Positions 1 through 12,900 of a DNA stretch of 64,000 bases are shown piece after piece (within the stretch, counting starts at the first letter, position 1; every line of letters starts with the position of its first letter). The stretch is from Liolophura sinensis (Eukaryota > Mollusca > Polyplacophora > Chitonida > Chitonidae), in contig NC_088307.1 in assembly GCF_032854445.1 (NCBI RefSeq), positions 6,026,017 through 6,090,016 on the forward strand, written 5' to 3'. The notes under the pieces are model-generated. The model was not told the origin of the DNA. It ran no database searches and worked only from the letters and a program-made list of their open reading frames with translations. The position numbers and the translations under genes were made by a program.

Positions 1-826
1 TGTTGCAAAAAAAAAAATATTCACAAATTTACAGAACACTTCATGCAGATAAATCTGAAGTAATCCTGACCACTGATAAAATAAATCTAAAGTAATCTTG
101 ACCACTTTAACTTCTGTTTCCATCCTGTCTGGTATTTTGAGGAAACGAATATACAGCCACTAATGTGTTATTGTTGCACTGTCATGACTCAACGACTCAA
201 ATTCCTGGTAAATATCTTCGGTTAGAATTTCTAAAAAAAAAAATCTGTTCTCATTGTTCTTCCTTTTGTTCCTAGGTTATTAAGTACACATTCCTTAAAA
301 CATTGATACCGAATGTGCGCGTGAGCGCTTGCTGGTGGTATCTTTCGGCTTACTTTCACACTTTTTTGATGACACTAGAGAGGCAATACAGATAAGGCAA
401 TGAAATGCTAACGCAACTACCTTCTTCACTTTAATTGAAGTATCTGAGGAAAAACAACACTGGCTGAAGCACAACACAGATATTTAGCCTGTTCATCAAT
501 ATTGCAAGCGGACGTCCATCCTGAAATGTACTTGCCACAACAAAGCCTATCGACATGTTGTTCCTGCAGACAGACTGGAACTATTTTCACTTTGAGCCAT
601 TTTAGCCGATTTTCACAGCAGACTGCCATTGTAAGACACCAGCGTTTTACACCCGTTGTGTTGCCATCATGGGCACAATATCGCTGCCACGCCTAGCCCT
701 CAGACAGTGGCTGGATACAGTCCCCATGGATACGGTCCCCATGTAGGATTCAATGATTATGAGTTAACGCTATTTTTATAAGCAATATTGAAGCCATATC
801 GTGGCAACCCTTCTAAAAAGTCATAC
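1..826. other. Intron sequence left of GOLGA2 exon 14
   Basis: No further exon in the required phase 0 could be found. A candidate with acceptor TTTTTCCTCAG and donor AAGAAG|GTAGTT near 420-455 reads into a stop in the needed frame. Nothing else recognised. Confidence 0.5.
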
Positions 827-910
827 CTGGGAGACTTTCTTTGTAAGTTCATCCCGCTCATGTTGTAGTTGTTCCACAATCTGTAATGACTCCTGGCTCT
901 TGTTCTCAGT
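827..910 (-). CDS. GOLGA2: GOLGA2 coding exon 14 (last in window)
   Basis: Residues 356-383, TENKSQESLQIVEQLQHERD then ELTKKVSQ; human has ESVRQLQMERDKYAENL. Acceptor AACCAG|ACT, donor CCAG|GTATGA. The first 11 exon bases and the acceptor recur in the adjoining 49-bp array. Confidence 0.88.
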
Positions 911-3900
911 CTGGTTGTTCAACTGTCAACACAAAACATAACACGTACATGTTCTCAGTCTGGCTGCTCAACTGTCAACACAAAACACAACACGAACATG
1001 TTCTCAGTCTGGTTACTCAATTGTCAAGGCAACACACAACATACACCTGTTCTCAGTCTGGCTGCTCAACTGTCAACACAAAACACAACATGTACATGTT
1101 CTCAGTCGGGCTGTTCAACTGTCAACACAAAACACAACACGTACATGTTCTCAGTCTGGCTGCTCAACTGTCAACACAAAACACAACATGTACATGTTCT
1201 CAATCTGGCTGCTCAACTGTCAACATAAAACACAACACGTACATGTTCTCAGTCTGGCAGTTCAACTGTCAACACAAAACACAACATGTACATGTTCTCA
1301 GTCTGGCTGCTCAACTGTCAACACAAAACACAACACGTACATGTTCTCAGTCTGGCTGTTCAACTGTCAACACATCACACAACACATACATGTTCTCAGT
1401 CTGGCAGTTCAACTGTCAACACAACACACAACACGTACATGTTCTCAATCTGGATGTTCAACTGTCAACACAAAACACAACACGTACATGTTCTCAGTCT
1501 GGCTGTTCAACTGTCAACACAAAACACAACATGTACATGTTCTCAGTCTGGCTGCTCAACTGTCAACACAAAACACAACACGTACATGTTCTCAGTCTGG
1601 CTACTCAACTGTCAACACAAAACACAACACGTACATGTTCTCAATCTGGATGTTGAACTGTCAACACAAAACACAACATGTACATGTTCTCAGTCTGGCT
1701 GTTCAACTGTCAACACAAAACACAACATGTACATGTTCTCAGTCTGGCTGTTCAACTGTCAACACAAAACACAACATGTACATGTTCTCAGTCTGGCTGT
1801 TCAACTGTCAACACAAAACACAACATGTACATGTTCTCAGTCTGGCTGCTCAACTGTCAACACAAAACACAACACGTACATGTTCTCAGTCTGGCTACTC
1901 AACTGTCAACACAAAACACAACACGTACATGTTCTCAATCTGGATGTTCAACTGTCAACACAAAACACAACATGTACATGTTCTCAGTCTGGCTGTTCAA
2001 CTGTCAACACAAAACACAACACATACATGTTCTCAGTCTGGCAGTTCAACTGTCAACACAACACACAACACGTACATGTTCTCAATCTGGATGTTCAACT
2101 GTCAACACAAAACACATCATGTACATGTTCTCAGTCTGGCTGTTCAACTGTCAACACAAAACACAACATGTACATGTTCTCAGTCTGGCTGCTCAACTGT
2201 CAACACAAAACACAACATGTACATGTTCTCAGTCTGGCTACTCAACTGTCAACACAAAACACAACACGTACGTTCTCAGTCTGGCTGCTCAAATGTCAAC
2301 ACAAAACACAACATGTACATGTTCTCAGTCAATTGTCAATACGTGCAAGTAATAGTTATTATACAATTGATAATGCTTGATTTATTTATGCTGTTAACTT
2401 AATAAATGTTTTACTCCGAATTCGAGAACACATTGACGACCAGCATTAAGGTGTGAGGAAACCTGGCAGAGCCCGGGGGAAACCCACAACAATTTTCATC
2501 ACATTAAATGATATCTTCACAATGAAGTAAACTCACCTGATTTGTATAAATTTCCACCATTTCCAATTTCTTCTTCAGTTCCAAAACATTTTTTTCTAAA
2601 GCTGAACATTCTGAAACCTGGATAGATATTCACAATGTGGTTGATATGGGAAATACAGAAAGTGGCGAGCTTTCATAAGTGTCGCAATGAGGCATCCGCG
2701 AAATAACCGCAAGTGCACAACAACTGAAGTTGCAGCTAAGCCAGGAAGTCATGATGTCTATCTACACGGTAGATGTACACAGTGATTATGGATATATATG
2801 CAGGGAAATTGGCCATCTGATATTGGCCACAGTAACCACGGAAACGGACAAATGTGAGGCATGACACTTAATTACCTCTTTATCATCTGTATGTATCCAC
2901 CAAAATTAGAACTCCACATACAAAACAACAAGACTTTATTACTACATCTATTTATTTCTAGAGGAGATACAGAGAAAAGGAACATCTGTATTTATGTATT
3001 CACCAAAAGCTACAACAGTACATGCAAAATTATCTAATTAATTATAATCTAATTAGCCCGGGAACCGGTTCTGATGAACAAAATTGCACAATAATACACT
3101 ATGCCTATGTGAAATGGCATATAAACTATTTTTTGACTAAAAATCCTGTTACACAGATGCAAAATTACTAACAGAACATGTTGTGTGATTTTGAAATTTG
3201 AATATTCACCCATTTTAACTGCTTTTGCAAACAGAATGAGACATGTTTTGTCTTGAAGTGGGCTTGATTTTATCAACCACTAGTACTACAAACATCTGAA
3301 ATGAAATCAAACATTTTTGTCCTGTACTTACCTTTGATTGTAGTTTCTCATTCAACTCTGAAGTTTTTTGTTTAAATTCTTCTTGAGATTTGCTGAAAAG
3401 AAATGAACTCAACTTTTTGATAATAACCTTACATCATTTCAAAAATGATATCAAGACTTTATCTTTTAGTCCAATGCTAATTTTGTCTGATTATACCTCA
3501 TACTTTAAAAATGATCTATTTATTCACTTATTTAATTCATCTTTAACCCCATGTTCAAAAATATTTCACTTATACATATACATGAAACATGGCTTTCAGA
3601 AGTACAGGCAGAAGAAACCATTATATTATTTATGCAAGGATGAAATTTCCTTCACTGATAAAAGTGATATTTCACTCATTTAGATATCACTTTTGTTATC
3701 ACAATTTTAAAATTTCACTCCCAGGCACCATGAGGTCAAAAAAGAAATATTTATGATATTCAACCTTCATTGTGCAATATACTCCATTTTCTCAAGCTAT
3801 AAATCCTGACTTAACTTGAAGCAGCTTACAACCAACCTTGAGATTTTCTTAACACTATGTCAAGTGTTCTTGTGAAATAATAATCAGTTAGCTGTTGAGT

Positions 3901-6900
3901 ACTTACTTGGATTTATAAAGGCTTAACTTCAAGTTATCCACTTCCTTGCTGAGTTCCTTAACTGTCTGTAGTAAGGAAAAAGAGAAATGGCCGCATAATT
4001 TAAGGGGCTATAAAATTCTAACGCCGGAATCCTCAGAATATACCCCAAGTTATTTTAGAACAGTACCCACATTAATGATGAGGATGAAGTCACAAAAGTC
4101 AAACAAACAGCTGATGAAACAGAAAATCCACCTGGACTACATAAATACATAAGCTTTCAACGTAGACATAAACTACTGCTGATGATATTAGAAAACAGTC
4201 ATGGGTGTACAAGTTTAAAATGACAAAAACACATCTTATTATGATGTACAAGTATGTTGTCACAGCTGACTCAGTCAAATGGACAATTGTAACATATCAA
4301 AACAAAGCAAAATAAAAAAAAAATTAGTTTTCAGACTAATTAATCTGATGATTCAAGTAATCAATATAATCTGACTAAAATTACCTGTTACCTGTTCTTA
4401 ATATTGTATGCAGCTGTTGAGAGCATACTGCATGCAGAAAATAAAATAAAAAATAAACCTTTACCTTTGTACAAATCACAGTATAGCCAGATGGAGAGAT
4501 TAAGAGTCAATACTACTTATTAAAAAAGTTATTCAAAAAAAAAAAATCACCAGAGTTTTGTACAGCGAATACTACCTACCATTCCATCAATCAAATAAAA
4601 GAATGCACTTTAAAAATTACCTGTATTCATCATGTCCATAATCCATTCTTAAAGTTAATCCTTTTTAATCCCCATTTACACCAGCCTCATTTGCGTATTT
4701 GCGTCTACATACTAAGTGCAGTATAATAACTAGTTCTGTTAAAGTAAGAGAAAGCTTCCTACTTTACATACTATTCTTTCTTTAACCAGCCCAGCTTATA
4801 CTTCACTGTCAGAAGCTTACCAGCAATATGTTTAACAATCTCGTTTACCCTTTCTCTCGTGACTGTTGACAATAACTATTTGCAAGAATTTTGTGAGAAC
4901 AAAGCCACGGGGCCATTTTTTTCTTTTTATTTTTTAAAGAATTTTACCCCTTGCCCTCATTATAACACACATGACAACAACATCCACTTCAATACACCAA
5001 GGTCACAAATATGTCCAGCAAATTCTTTACCAAGTCGTCATTGTTTCACATATCTGTACATACTTACAGACCTTTCAGTGAGGAAAACCTTCAGATTTTA
5101 CATCCTCTTTGCACTCAGAGGCTTGGTCATCATGTAATTATTCACGGATTTGGCTTACAGTTAACATCCAGTATCACCATGTCTCATTCCTACATTCTTA
5201 TGTCACTATCAGTGGCTGAAGGGCTTCATATAAAGCACCTCAGTTATAAAGCAGTGGGAAGATCTGTCTCGTAAAGGATTAGTGTCCAGATTTAGCCTCT
5301 TGTCCTAATTATTAAGATTATAGCCTGTTTAACAGCATGTTATAGATTTACTATCCTAGCCAATCTCTAGCTGGCCGCCCAGTAAAGCTCAGCGCGTGAC
5401 ACCGTAGATGGCTAACCCAAGTCTACCTGACCTATACAACCTTGTACTTCGAATCAAAATGATATCATTTTCGAGATGATATTCTAGCTAAACAGAAGCA
5501 AATATACTGCTGTATCAATTTGAACACATAGTTGGCATAGCTGACAACAATGAAGTTCCGATTTATGATACTGACATCTCTGGTCAGACTGAGATTCCGA
5601 GTTTTCAGAAGTTGAATTTGATGTTTGTCCAGGTATTTCCAACCATATTGGCAATATAGACTAGTAAGCTACAGCTTCTTCCTGTGCTACACTGTAGGTC
5701 TACATTTCGTGTGTGTATCAGATTTAATATTTACTATTCTTTCCTTTTGTCCGCTTCTTAATAAATATCATTCTACTTCCCAAGTGGATTTACTTCAAAA
5801 ACGGGTCTGTGAGAATTAATTTTTGTGCATTTAATCAAAGCAATACTGAAAAAAAATTTCTAGAACTGTTTAAGTTTCTTAAAGTTATATTATGGCCACA
5901 ATTATTCAAGCATGTCAAACAGGTATTATGAAGGGTGGCTTTAATTCTCTTCTATTTCCTGCGGTGTGGCTAATCCTCGTAATCTGGATCAGAAATTAAA
6001 ACAGCTGTGAATGGATCATCACTAAACATAAGATTGTTTAAGATAACATAACACCTACCCTGAGCAGCATTCAAATAGATGTCACTTGTTTTTGCACCTT
6101 TGATGAGTGATGTTAATCAACAAACAATATTTTTGCCCTAACGTGGTTGTATTTACTTTTCTTTCACTTTACCAACATACCAAAGACTGATCAAACTAAT
6201 GACTCTTGCTTTGTTTTACACCCAACAAGCCCTATCACCGAAGTTTATATACATATACGTGAAACCTAATTTTTCCTCCCTGCTGTTACCCGGCAGAATT
6301 TCATACCTCATCTCCTGACAGCCCAGCAAAGATTTGGCTGTGTTCAGAGGGCATAAAACCCTTCCGTCTTGTGCCATGAATCCACACTTTCTAGAGGGGC
6401 AAATCGTCTGAAAACTTGAAAAAACTAACTCCAGGGTTCTTCGACGACCCGTTATTACAAAGGTATCCAGAACAGGAGACCATTTCGCGGACAAATTCGA
6501 TATGCTTGTTGTCACACTTGAAACTTTTTTAAACACTGATCTAAATGGTGAAGCTCCAACAGCTCGTAAAAGTTGGACTAGTATGACGTCATTCAGCAAA
6601 CATCACCAAGCGTTGGCGGAAAAAACTCATAAACCCAGCTTCATTAACTAGTGATTTTAAGTGCCATATTACACAGATTACTGTACTTTTGTCCAAGATT
6701 TTTTTAACACCCAATTTAACAATACAAACAGTGGTGGTTAATTATGAATAAATAACCAATCTGGACACTAATCCTGTAGCAACAGCCTTGTAATGAGGAG
6801 ACATGTACCAGTTTGTTTCACTCACAGATAATGTATCTCACCTAAAGTTCAAGTGACACACTCTGGTTGATTCTGGTTGATTCATCCACCTTACAGAGCC

Positions 6901-9900
6901 ACTTAACTGCTTCTTTGTGAAGTCTAACTGAGTTTTTATTTGAGAAATACAATGGCATTAAAAGTATCACTTTAATGACTTAACATTTTTTTACTTACGA
7001 AACTTCAGGTGAAATACAGTAATCACGCCTAAGCCACATTCATTCTAAAGCAGTCGATGAACTTATGCCCAACAGGTGTAGTAATTTAAGCCAGCCCCAA
7101 CTGAATGTTTGCAAATTTATGCAATACCGACAAAACATCACCTTTGTACATGTGCAGCACCTACACCAGTTTCTTACCTGCTCTTCCTGTCAATATAAAC
7201 ACAGGTGAGAAATGAGGGACAGAGCAGACAGTAAGCAATCTGACAAAACACATGCAGACTTTGTGATTGACGGAATGAACAGATGAGTTAGAAAATACTG
7301 CAGATATGTAAATGTAAATTAACACATACATGAGAGAGGTAGTTATCTCCCTTTACTTTGGATTAGGACACAGACCCCCATTACAACTTCCGTTTTTCAG
7401 GAGGGACGAATGTAATTCTGTGTATTTTAGGGTGTAAAGTCTTTTTTTGCTGCCAGCCTGTAGTTTTTGGTGTACAGGTGCATGCTTGGTATCAAAATAA
7501 TGGAAATTGTCTAAGCTTTGGGCAGGCATGAGTTTCAATAATGAAAGTTTGAAACTCTGGGCGAGAGGACACAAGGAGACAGGTGGTGACTAGGCTGTTA
7601 GTGACGTCCCCTTGGCGTTGCTAGGCACCCCTCCCAGCTGCCGGCATAGAAAGGTCCAGATTTTGACAGTCGATCTATGTCAAGACTTTCATGGCTTCTT
7701 TCTCACAGGCTGGGCCAGGCATGCAGCAAAGCTTACTGGCCATGGAATGTTTGGGGCTGAGCTACAGCACTAAGCGTTAACATAGTTGCTTATGGAAAGT
7801 TAATGAGGGTCGGTGCACATAAGTAAGACACACAGAAAGAGAGAACCAGTTATCTCCCTTCAATACAGATATGCAAAACACACAGGCAGAGAAAACCAGT
7901 TATCCCCCTTCACTTTGGATATGCAAAACACAAAGAAGAAGAGAACCAATTATCACCCTTCAGTTGTGATATGCAAAACACAGGTGAGAGAAACAGTTAT
8001 CTCCCTTCACTCATGATATGCAAAACACACAGAAGGTTAGAACCAGTTATCTCTCTTCTCATGCAAGTAGCCTGCCATGTATATCAGCATGCGGAACTGG
8101 ACAGAGACACAACAAACAACTAAACAGATACTGCTGCAATGTTTTTCACAAATTTCAGATTTAATAAATAAACTGCTTCCGAGAGTTAAGATCTGCTACG
8201 AGATTTCCAAATGCAATTCATTGGATACTTTATTTCACCTAATATTAGTTTTCTTCACCAGACACATTTTGCTTGATTCGGACTGATTATCCACCTTACA
8301 TGGGGCCAGTTTTTTTTTACTTTTTTGTGTGAAGTATGATTGTCAGAAAAACTAAAGTGTTGGAATCAAAAGTATCATGTTAAAAAGCCTTCATGTACTT
8401 CTGAAAGTCTGTCTTTACAGTTCAAACATTTGGTGGAATTTAAACCCTGATGTCCCAATGTGTCAGCAACACAAGCATTCACTGACAGATATGCCTGCGT
8501 TTGGAATAAATATTTCCAATAGCTGCTCACTTTAACAGCACACGCACAAAAAAAAAAATAAATATATAATAATAATAAGAATTAGAGACCTAAGCTTTAG
8601 TTAGACTACTACGTACAATTATGAACAGAATAACATGTTAGTTAAAAAGCAGGGTTTTTTTTTGCAATATGTTCCCATTCACTATAACACCCAACCTTCT
8701 TTTTCTCCCTGTTAGTCTGGGTGTTATTTATGATAAAAGAAGTTAGTCAGGGGAGACAATCCTTGTGTGGCGACCTCACCTTTTCATTCTGTGAGCTTGA
8801 TGAGCTGGTTGTGGACAGGTTCCTCTCCAAGTCAGCGACTCTCTGACGCGAAGCTTTTAATCGACCCGTCAACTCCTCTATTTCCTCTGTAAAAGATAAT
8901 AAACTAATTTAGAGAATTTTTATCCGAAGCTGAACATGTAAAACTCCTTTTTTTACTAACTCGATCTGATGGGCCAACATATGAATCTGCAAACAAAATT
9001 TGATCAAAATGACTAGAGTTGCAAAGAAAACAGTGTGACACATGGCCTGGCAGACATGCTGACCCCGCTTTTCTCGAAAGCATGTGATAAAAGCAAGAAG
9101 CAATGATTGCTTTTTTGGTAATACAAACCCAAATCAAATGACCTGAATACAGGGCCAAGATGTTTCTTTTGCTTTTTTTCTTTTTTCATTTTCCTGTCAA
9201 AACTACCTTTACAATTAGCACATAATCCATAACCATCATTAGTTAAAAACTGTGCATAAATATTGCATGTTTTGTGAATTTACAATAATAAATTTGCACC
9301 ACACCTCTAACTAAGAAAGTAAGGTTTTATTTTTTATCTGATTGGTGAATCAAACATTCATCTCAATTCCTTTACTCAAATGACGGAAGATAACTAACAC
9401 TGTATCAGAAAATTTGCTAAATAACAGCACAAACCTTATAATTTTGTTTGACAAAACAGATATTCAAACTGCCAAGTCAATCTGATTGGTAGAACTCACC
9501 AAATCGCTGCTCAGAGACTTTTGTTGATTGGTTGAGCTGAGACTGTAGCTCTGTCTTCTCAGCAACTAAGATTCCAATGGTCTGAATATGAACCTGAACA
9601 AAGAACAACACAAGGTTACCTTTTGGCAGATTCATTTACCTGTAACATCACTAACACATCTCTTTTTCTTCTGTGGTCAGGTCGTACAGTTTGACTCCAA
9701 AATGAAAGGCTTCCTGAGAGTCCCTTAATATTTCATACTTCCTGACTCTACATGTACTTCATTTCACATCTTTATAATCACTGACATGTATGAATTTATT
9801 TATTTATTTGTTTTTACGCTGTACTCAAGAATATTTCATTATGATGAGACAAAACCAGACAGAACGCGCGGGAAACCAAGAGGAAGCCAGCATGAGGTGG

Positions 9901-12900
9901 GCTCACAGGGGCTTCTAGCTCAAAGATGATGAAGGACACCACTCTCCAAGTTAGAATGTGACACGGTTACATTACGCTAATACAGTGTACAGCTAACTTC
10001 AGCTGATTTTAGATGAGTTCATTTTCAAGATACCGGTATTGCCCCAATTTAAGAAAAAGCTGACAGACTAGAGAACAGGGCGAAGACAAGTCCTGCGAAC
10101 ATTTCAGAGTCAGGTTCTAAAAACTTCCAGTCTAAATCTATTGAATATATCACCTGTAGCTGTTCCTTGAGTGATCCGAGATCTTTTCGTAGGCGATCCT
10201 CAAATCCATGCCTCTCCTGGAGGAGCTGATCCTGCAGGTTCTGGGAATGTGATCTCTGAAACAACAACACTATCATTGTTGTCATAACTACAGACTGACT
10301 GTGCATGTAGATAAATTAGAAGATAAACAAACTAACTCAGTAATATGTTACCGGCGCACCCCAAACTTCATGTTTTTTATCGCTTCTGTTTAAGGGAGAC
10401 ATACCCACGCTGCCATAGTAATTCAATGGCTGGAGCACTGCTGATGTGGTTTCAATCCACAACGAATCAAATCCGACTACAACCACTACATGTAATTAGA
10501 CCTCCGAACCAATAACATGGTTATACTATTTTCAACAATCTTTCAACATTTGTTAAAAATATCCAACATATTTCACTTAGACATAATTTTGTATGAACTT
10601 ATGTATCTATGGCGTGTATGTGATACAGAAACAACTCACGAGCTGCTGGACCTGAGAGTTGAGCTGCTCATTGGCCTGTGCATGTTTCTCCAACAGTGAG
10701 GCCAGCTCTCTGTTACGAGTCTGGAAACAGAATACACCAGTAAAGAGTTACACAAACATACACCTAGTGCAATGTACACTTAATGCCAACATTGAGGCCA
10801 CCTCTCTGTTCCTAGTCTGGAAACAGAATACACCAGTAAAGAGTTACGCAAACACAACCTAGTGTAATGTACACTTAATGCCAACATTGAGGCCAGCTCT
10901 CTGTTACGAGTCTGGAAACAGAATACACCATCTAAGAGTTACACAAACATACACCTAGTGTAAGGTACACTTAATGCCAACACTTAGGCCAGCTCTCTGT
11001 TACGAGTCTGGAAACAGAATACACCAGCAAAGAGTTACGCAAACATACACCTAGTGTAAGGTACACTTAATGCCAAACATTGAGGCCACCTCTCTGTTCC
11101 GAGTCTGGAAACAGAATACACCAGTAAAGAGTTACGCAAACACAACCTAGTGTAATGTACATTTAATGCCAACACTTAGGCCAGCTCTCTGTTACGAGTC
11201 TGGAAACAGAATACACCAGCAAAGAGTTATGCAAACATACACCTAGTGTAAGGAACACTTAATGCCAACATTGAGGCCACCTCTCTGTTCCGAGTCTGGA
11301 AACAGAATACACCAGCAAAGAGTTATGCAAACATACACCTAGTGTAATGTACATTTAATGCCAACCCTTAGGCCAGCTCTCTGTTACGAGTCTGGAAACA
11401 GAATACACCAGCTAAGAGTTACGCAAACATACGCCTAGTGTAAGGTACATTTAATGCCAACATTGAGGCCACCTCTCTGTTAAGAGTCTGGAAACAGAAT
11501 ACACCAGCAAAGAGTTATGCAAACATACACCTAGTGTAAGGTACACTTAATGCCAACACTGCGGCCACCTCTCTGTTCCGAGTCTGGAAACAGAATACAC
11601 CAGTAAAGAGTTACGCAAACATACACCTAGTGTAAGGTACACTTAATGCCAACACTGAGGCCAACTCACTGTTACGAGTCTGGAAACAGAATACACCAGC
11701 AAAGAGTTATGCAAACATACACCTAGTGTAAGGTACATTTAATGCCAACACTGAGGCCACCTCTCTGTTAAGAGTCTGGAAACAGAATACACCAGTAAAG
11801 AGTTACGCAAACATACGCCTAGTGTAAGGTACACTTAATGCCAACATTGAGGCCAGCTCTCTGTCCGAGTCTGGAAACAGAACACACCAGTAAAGAGTTA
11901 CACAAACATACACCTAGTGTAAGGTACACTTAATGCCAACATTGAGGCCACCTCTCTGTTCCGAGTCTGGAAACAGAATACACAAGTAAAGAGTTACGCA
12001 AACATACGCCTAGTGTAAGGTACACTTAATGCCAACATTGAGGGCCACCTCTCTGTTACGAGTCTGAAAACAGAATACACCAGCTAAGAGTTACACAAAC
12101 ATACACCTAGTGTAAGGTACACTTAATGCCAACATTGAGGCCACCTCTCTGTTCTGAGTCTGGAAACAGAATACACCAGCTAAGAGTTACACAAACATAC
12201 ACCTAGTGTAAGGTACACTTAATGCCAACATTGAGGCCATCTCTCTGTTACGAGTCTGGAAACAGAATACACCAGTAAAGAGTTACGCAAACACAACCTA
12301 GTGTAAAGTCCACCTAATGCCAAGAGTAAGGCCAGCTGTTGCGGGTCTGGAGAATAAATACAACAGCACTGTGTTGAAGTGTAAAATTTAAATGATTAAA
12401 GTAACGGAAAAGTACACCTAATGCCAACAGTAAGGCCAGCTCTATGTTGAAGGTTTGGAGAACTATACATGTACACCAGTAAAGTGTTACATAAAAATAC
12501 CAGCCCACAAAGTGTAACCATTAGTTAGCTACACCAATGCAAAAGTATATTTGTGTATATGTACATGTACTTTTGGGCTTCAGTCTATTGGCTATTCAAA
12601 TGTACTTTTTCTAATTTTTAGGACATCTTGTCTACTCTTTTTAATCACTATACATGCAAAATGTAACAAAAATACAGTTTCTCTGTTCTAATATGGCTAG
12701 TCCATCTGATCTACAACGTACACATATCTTTTCTTGCTGGAAAGACTGATAGAGAGTTTTGGTGTACAGGTGCATGCTATCGGCACTACCAATATCTGTC
12801 CTAAAACAATAAGAATTAAAACAATAAGAATTAAAACAATCACTTTCACATAAAAATACACAAAGTGTACACATAAAATAAAACACACCAAATACAAAGT

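Noticed and set aside
420-455. A further GOLGA2 exon with donor AAGAAG|GTAGTT
   Set aside because: The phase needed after exon 14 gives a stop, and no coiled-coil sequence results.
886-2402. Overlapping 224-404-codon plus-strand frames with MYMFSVWLLNC repeats
   Set aside because: They are the 49-bp array read in three frames, antisense to GOLGA2; the unit simply lacks stops.
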